Below are positions 62,983-64,000 of a stretch of 64,000 nt of DNA, in pieces. Source of the stretch: a virus. Location: the IMG/VR virus record IMGVR_UViG_3300009177_000029, positions 41,064-105,063 of that record, one strand, 5' to 3'. The notes under the pieces were generated by a model. It had not been told where the DNA came from. It searched no databases and saw only the letters and a program-made list of their open reading frames with translations. Made by a program: the position numbers and the translations under genes. The first letter of the stretch is position 1; the number at the start of each line of letters is the position of its first letter.

Positions 62983-63054
62983 GATGGATGTAGGACTTGC
63001 ACCTACCTCGGGTAAGTTAACAGCTTACTGCTCAACTTCCTGAGCTAATCCACC
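62983..63054 (-). tRNA. tRNA-Asn(GTT), variant T-loop
   Basis: Acceptor GGTGGAT/ATCCATC, D-arm GCTC/GAGC, perfect anticodon stem GTAAG/CTTAC, loop CTGTTAA giving GTT (codon AAC). The T-loop is TGCAAGT (position 55 is G). Confidence 0.85.
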
Positions 63055-63063
63055 ATAGATAGC

Positions 63064-63137
63064 TGGGGCAGAGGGAATCGAACCCCCGCACATACGGTTA
63101 ACAGCCGTACTGTCTTTCCAACGCGACATACACCCCA
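63064..63137 (-). tRNA. tRNA-Asn(GTT), second copy
   Basis: Acceptor TGGGGTG/TGCCCCA, T-loop TTCGATT, perfect anticodon stem TACGG/CCGTA, loop CTGTTAA giving GTT (codon AAC). Sequence unlike the neighbouring tRNA-Asn apart from the anticodon loop. Confidence 0.9.
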
Positions 63138-63141
63138 ATGA

Positions 63142-63159
63142 GGTACGCCGAAGCGTACC
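63142..63159 (-). other. TTCG tetraloop hairpin
   Basis: GGTACGC-TTCG-GCGTACC, a perfect 7-bp UUCG-capped hairpin right upstream of tRNA-Asn. A second GGTC-GAAA-GACC hairpin lies at 63190-63201 in the same spacer. Confidence 0.55.
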
Positions 63160-63204
63160 GAAATCAATGACCCTATTCAGTTTTCAAATGGTCTTTCGAC
63201 CTAC

Positions 63205-63274
63205 TCCGACGCAAGGAATCGAACCTCGATTAACGGTTTCAGAGACCGCTGTCCTGCCTTTAGACGAAATCGGA
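63205..63274 (-). tRNA. tRNA-Gln(CTG)
   Basis: Acceptor TCCGATT/CGTCGGA (one mismatch), T-loop TTCGATT, D-arm as in tRNA-Gln(TTG), anticodon loop CTCTGAA giving CTG (codon CAG). Confidence 0.92.
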
Positions 63275-63278
63275 ATGT

Positions 63279-63360
63279 ATGTGACGAAAAATGTAGAGAG
63301 GTAGTGCGGGCTTGCGGCCCGCGTATCTAAACGCGATGTACTCCCCACGAGCATTCACAT
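63279..63360 (-). other. structured spacer between tRNA-Gln and tRNA-Lys
   Basis: Ends pair as ATGTGA/TCACAT; inside are a GCGGGC/GCCCGC hairpin with CGCAA loop and a competing CGCGT/ACGCG hairpin. No T-loop or anticodon consensus. A further TGTCG/CGACA hairpin lies at 63382-63400. May be an RNA gene or only processing hairpins. Confidence 0.35.
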
Positions 63361-63407
63361 TGGTATCTCATTGTTTAGCGTTGTCGTGAGAATCGCGACA
63401 CTTTTAT

Positions 63408-63479
63408 GGAAGCGGAGGGAGTCGAACCCATCTATGTTTCGGTTAAGAGCCGAGTGCCTGGCCGGTTAGCTTCGCTTCC
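63408..63479 (-). tRNA. tRNA-Lys(CTT)
   Basis: Perfect acceptor GGAAGCG/CGCTTCC, T-loop TTCGACT but only three T-stem pairs, anticodon loop CTCTTAA giving CTT (codon AAG). First tRNA gene of the array in transcription order. Confidence 0.88.
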
Positions 63480-63490
63480 GTTGAGTCTCT

Positions 63491-63519
63491 ATCGTGCTGT
63501 GCGTTCTGTCTGTTGTCAA
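63491..63519 (-). promoter_or_regulatory. promoter candidate before tRNA-Lys
   Basis: Perfect TTGACA (63514-63519), 17-bp spacer, weak CACGAT (63491-63496). The predicted start falls about 5 bases before tRNA-Lys(CTT). Confidence 0.5.
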
Positions 63520-63544
63520 GTCACTTTCTGCGTTGGGTCTCTCG

Positions 63545-63684
63545 AACGATTAAGGGCACCGAAGTTTCCTTGGTGCCCTTGTGAATCGATAGAGAATGCG
63601 TCTAGTTATCGATTACACGTCGGCACCTACCCAAATCTGGGCATAGTCGAACTTCGGGTGAATGCGATTAACTAGAGTGAGCAT
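63545..63684 (-). ncRNA. stand-alone structured small RNA (Y RNA candidate)
   Basis: Its own promoter lies directly upstream and a hairpin ends it. An 11-bp stem TCTAGTTA-A-TCG / CGATAACTAGA with one bulged A (63601-63611 with 63665-63676) closes a domain of about 53 nt. That domain contains a CACC/GGTG stem and a CCCA-GATT-TGGG hairpin. Outside it AGAGATGC partly pairs with GCATTCTCT (63591-63599). The 3' part ends in AAGGGCACC/GGTGCCCTT. No open reading frame with a ribosome site and no tRNA consensus. The phage encodes a Ro protein, whose partners have long bulged stems, so a Y RNA is possible. Confidence 0.55.
63552..63580 (-). terminator. 3' hairpin of the small RNA
   Basis: AAGGGCACC/GGTGCCCTT (9 bp) with an inner AAG-GAAA-CTT tip. 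It is followed by AATCGTTCG rather than a T-run, so termination may be weak. Confidence 0.5.
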
Positions 63685-63690
63685 CTCTTT

Positions 63691-63718
63691 ATCCTAGCAG
63701 GGCTTCGAACGATGTCAA
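63691..63718 (-). promoter_or_regulatory. promoter of the small RNA
   Basis: Perfect TTGACA (63713-63718), 16-bp spacer, TAGGAT (63691-63696). Matches the vegetative promoter consensus of actinomycetes. Confidence 0.7.
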
Positions 63719-63719
63719 C

Positions 63720-63760
63720 CGGAAAGTGAAGGTGCTAGCAGTTTTGCGGCTACTAGCACC
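63720..63760 (-). terminator. hairpin terminator
   Basis: GGTGCTAG/CTAGCACC (8 bp, 14-nt loop) then TTCACTTTCC on the minus strand, after the gene ending at 63807 and between two promoters. Confidence 0.6.
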
Positions 63761-63782
63761 CGGTATGAGCATCACAGCGCAC

Positions 63783-63810
63783 ATCCTATCACTTCCGAGC
63801 GGGCTGTCAA
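63783..63810 (-). promoter_or_regulatory. promoter overlapping the end of the last gene
   Basis: Perfect TTGACA (63805-63810), 16-bp spacer, TAGGAT (63783-63788). The stop codon of the upstream gene (TGA, 63807-63809) is inside the -35 box. A terminator hairpin follows about 16 bases after the predicted start. Confidence 0.6.
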
Positions 63811-64000
63811 GTGAGATCGGAGGTCAGAGGAACAACTTGCTGCATCTTCACACGCGTGTTCTCGATCCTCTTCGCCACACGATCGAAACCCTTGGCGATA
63901 ACCACAGGCACATCCGATTCCTTCTCCATACGCTTCGACACGACACGCATCATGTCTGGTACACGAGCAAAGACCGGCTCACAGAGGAAGAGCACAGCAG
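63807..64000 (-). CDS. C-terminal end of an unknown gene (start outside window)
   Basis: At least 64 residues in frame to the window edge; the true start lies beyond it. Composition is charged with a helical end (VVSKRMEKESDVPVVIAKGF, then VAKRIENTRVKM). No family recognised. Confidence 0.65.
   Translation of the reverse strand, partial: AVLFLCEPVFARVPDMMRVVSKRMEKESDVPVVIAKGFDRVAKRIENTRVKMQQVVPLTSDLT

Noticed and set aside
58991-64000. CRISPR array
   Set aside because: Regularly spaced TCGAA-containing repeats are tRNA T-arms, not identical repeats with unique spacers.
1-64000. Integrase, transposase or attachment site
   Set aside because: No such gene or duplicated tRNA end was seen; the HNH gene has no flanking repeats.

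Overview
The window is a 64 kb piece of a large contractile-tailed (myovirus-type) phage genome. Every confident gene lies on the minus strand, so transcription runs from high to low coordinates. Genes are packed tightly, with many ATGA, TGATG or TTGA stop/start overlaps. The order portal, protease, scaffold, capsid, neck, sheath, tube, chaperones, tape measure, hub, baseplate, receptor-binding protein, then DEAD-box helicase, DnaB helicase and primase resembles SPO1-like (herellevirus) genomes. No terminase, polymerase or integrase is inside the window. Four promoter-like sites with perfect TTGACA boxes and -10 boxes such as TAGGAT fit the vegetative consensus of actinomycetes. That, the many tRNAs and a Ro protein make an actinobacterial host plausible; this is inference.

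Layout from right to left along transcription: (1) 63.8-64.0 kb, the end of an unknown gene, two promoter-hairpin units and a probable stand-alone small RNA. (2) 55.1-63.5 kb, a tRNA region with 38 tRNA genes by my reading. Their anticodons cover all 20 amino acids. At least five tRNA-like cloverleafs with non-canonical loops and several other structured RNAs are interleaved. Protein genes here are a Ro60/TROVE protein, peptide deformylase, an HNH nuclease, a PTH2-type peptidyl-tRNA hydrolase and small unknowns. (3) 49-55.1 kb, an S4-like RNA-binding protein, two zinc proteins, a cupin, coiled-coil head proteins and the portal. (4) 36-49 kb, accessory head proteins: an InPase-type polyvalent protein, a MuF protein fused to a kinase-like domain, zinc proteins, prohead protease, scaffold and major capsid protein. 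(5) 26-36 kb, neck proteins, tail sheath and tube. (6) 7-26 kb, frameshifted tail chaperones, tape measure, hub with M23 peptidase, spike, LysM-gp25 protein, baseplate J and a beta-helical tail spike. (7) 5.8-7.9 kb, membrane and coiled-coil proteins that look like a lysis cassette without an endolysin. (8) 0-5.8 kb, replication proteins.

The most unusual content is in the RNA region. A Ro60 homologue lies within a few hundred bases of tRNA-like RNAs. Several tRNA-sized cloverleafs lack the normal T-loop, D-loop or anticodon loop. A separate RNA near 63.6 kb has its own promoter, an 11-bp closing stem with one bulge, and a terminal hairpin. Ro proteins bind Y RNAs that carry tRNA-like modules, so this may be a phage Ro-RNP system with one or more previously unannotated RNA partners.

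In the head cluster, four proteins share an N-terminal peptide (M-N/R-LYL...). Most head-cluster proteins carry a repeated hydrophobic-x-K-S motif that is rare in tail proteins. Both could be signals for capsid targeting or protease processing. All calls were made by reading the sequence; no database search or folding program was run.
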